A stretch of DNA of 64,000 nucleotides, from assembly GCF_001424705.1 (NCBI RefSeq), contig NZ_LMRA01000007.1, forward strand, positions 1 to 64,000. Direction: 5' to 3'. The position numbers were made by a program, and so were the translations under genes. This document shows positions 63,674 through 64,000 of the stretch, piece after piece. The notes below the pieces were generated by a model. That model was not told the DNA's origin, made no database searches, and was given only the letters and a program-made list of their open reading frames with translations. Source of the stretch: Methylobacterium sp. Leaf465. Lineage in GTDB: Bacteria > Pseudomonadota > Alphaproteobacteria > Rhizobiales > Beijerinckiaceae. Position 1 is the stretch's first letter; each line of letters opens with the position of its first letter.

Positions 63674-64000
63674 TGCACGCCGTGCCGACCACCGTCGAGA
63701 CCGACATCCTCATCCTGGGCTCGGGGGGCGCCGGCCTGTTCGCCGCCCTCCACGCCAAGAAGGCCGCCCCCGACCTCCAGGTCACCGTCGCGGTGAAGGG
63801 CCTGCTCGGCAAGTGCGGCTGCACCCGCATGGTCCAGGGCGGCTACAACGTCGCCCTCGCCCCGGGCGATTCGGTCGAGCGCCACTTCATGGACACGATC
63901 GAGGGCGGCAAGTGGCTCAACAACCAGGAGCTGGCCTGGACCCTGGTCACGGAGGCGCAGGTCCGCATCCGCGAACTGGAGACCGAGCTCGGCTGCTTCT
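63673..64000 (+). CDS. SDH/FRD-like flavoprotein subunit, N-terminal part (cut by window end)
   Basis: The first 109 residues are visible: ILILGSGGAGLFAALHAKKAAP is the FAD-binding GxGxxG, followed by GLLGKCGCTRMVQGGYNVAL. In SdhA/FrdA this second segment holds SHT before QGG, where His carries covalent FAD. Here a Cys is in that place (GCTRMVQGG), so FAD is probably not covalently bound, as in L-aspartate oxidase or thiol:fumarate reductase. It completes the oxidase complex with the Fe-S and membrane subunits upstream. Confidence 0.85.
   Translation, partial: MHAVPTTVETDILILGSGGAGLFAALHAKKAAPDLQVTVAVKGLLGKCGCTRMVQGGYNVALAPGDSVERHFMDTIEGGKWLNNQELAWTLVTEAQVRIRELETELGCF

Overview
The window is high-GC bacterial DNA that reads like an alphaproteobacterium of the Methylobacterium/Methylorubrum type. 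The evidence is the long GC-rich shadow frames opposite real genes, the frequent GTG and TTG starts, the pdxH-lipoprotein-dnaJ-fabI-phosphatase gene order, a suf operon preceded by Irr-like boxes, a Pls/PosA-family NRPS, a BciA-type 8-vinyl reductase of bacteriochlorophyll synthesis, and families such as TIGR02301, DUF3606 and Phd/YefM. The genus is an inference. No rRNA, tRNA, CRISPR array, insertion sequence or phage gene was found.

Layout. 1-13.4 kb is mostly housekeeping: a cut gene, xseB, a minus-strand run (phosphatase, HD hydrolase, tag, ygfZ), a dihydroorotase, small conserved proteins, a NUDIX/secreted protein/SDR operon, pdxH, a lipoprotein, dnaJ, fabI, the stump of an AAA ATPase, and PPK2. 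13.4-18.9 kb has a phosphatase, a 1363-residue single-module NRPS with a multi-pass C-terminal region, and an orphan antitoxin bracketed by an imperfect duplication of the NRPS 3' end. 18.9-27.7 kb is the suf Fe-S assembly locus (class I cysteine desulfurase, sufBCDS, sufT, sufA), interrupted by a decayed antisense Uma2-type gene. 27.7-35.3 kb holds a diguanylate cyclase, an RhlE helicase, a racemase homologue lacking one catalytic Cys, a frameshifted outer-membrane barrel gene and a Rieske/FAD reductase.

35.5-47.3 kb is a glycosyltransferase island: one methyltransferase, nine glycosyltransferase-type genes and a bifunctional sucrose-phosphate synthase/phosphatase-like protein. 47.4-50.2 kb is a compact NrtR-like regulator / SPFH protein / NAD-kinase-like operon behind a perfect inverted repeat. 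Then come bciA, a 55-residue membrane peptide with its own terminator, and a TerC-type membrane protein.

53-64 kb is an uptake and oxidation region: a tripartite tricarboxylate transporter operon (tctB-tctA-tctC), a divergent NitT/TauT-type ABC ATPase and permease, a GntR/UTRA regulator, and a tightly coupled operon for the substrate-binding protein, a succinate-dehydrogenase-like Fe-S subunit, two small membrane subunits, both halves of a class I fumarase/tartrate dehydratase, and a flavoprotein cut by the window end. This operon looks like a complete import-oxidise-hydrate route for a C4-dicarboxylate-like compound and is the best candidate here for an undescribed system.

A second theme is a set of degenerate 14-17 bp tandem repeats in several gaps and inside coding ends (near 0.1, 31.8, 33.5, 35.4, 46.4 and 50.3 kb). 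Three genes are broken (AAA ATPase, Uma2, outer-membrane barrel).
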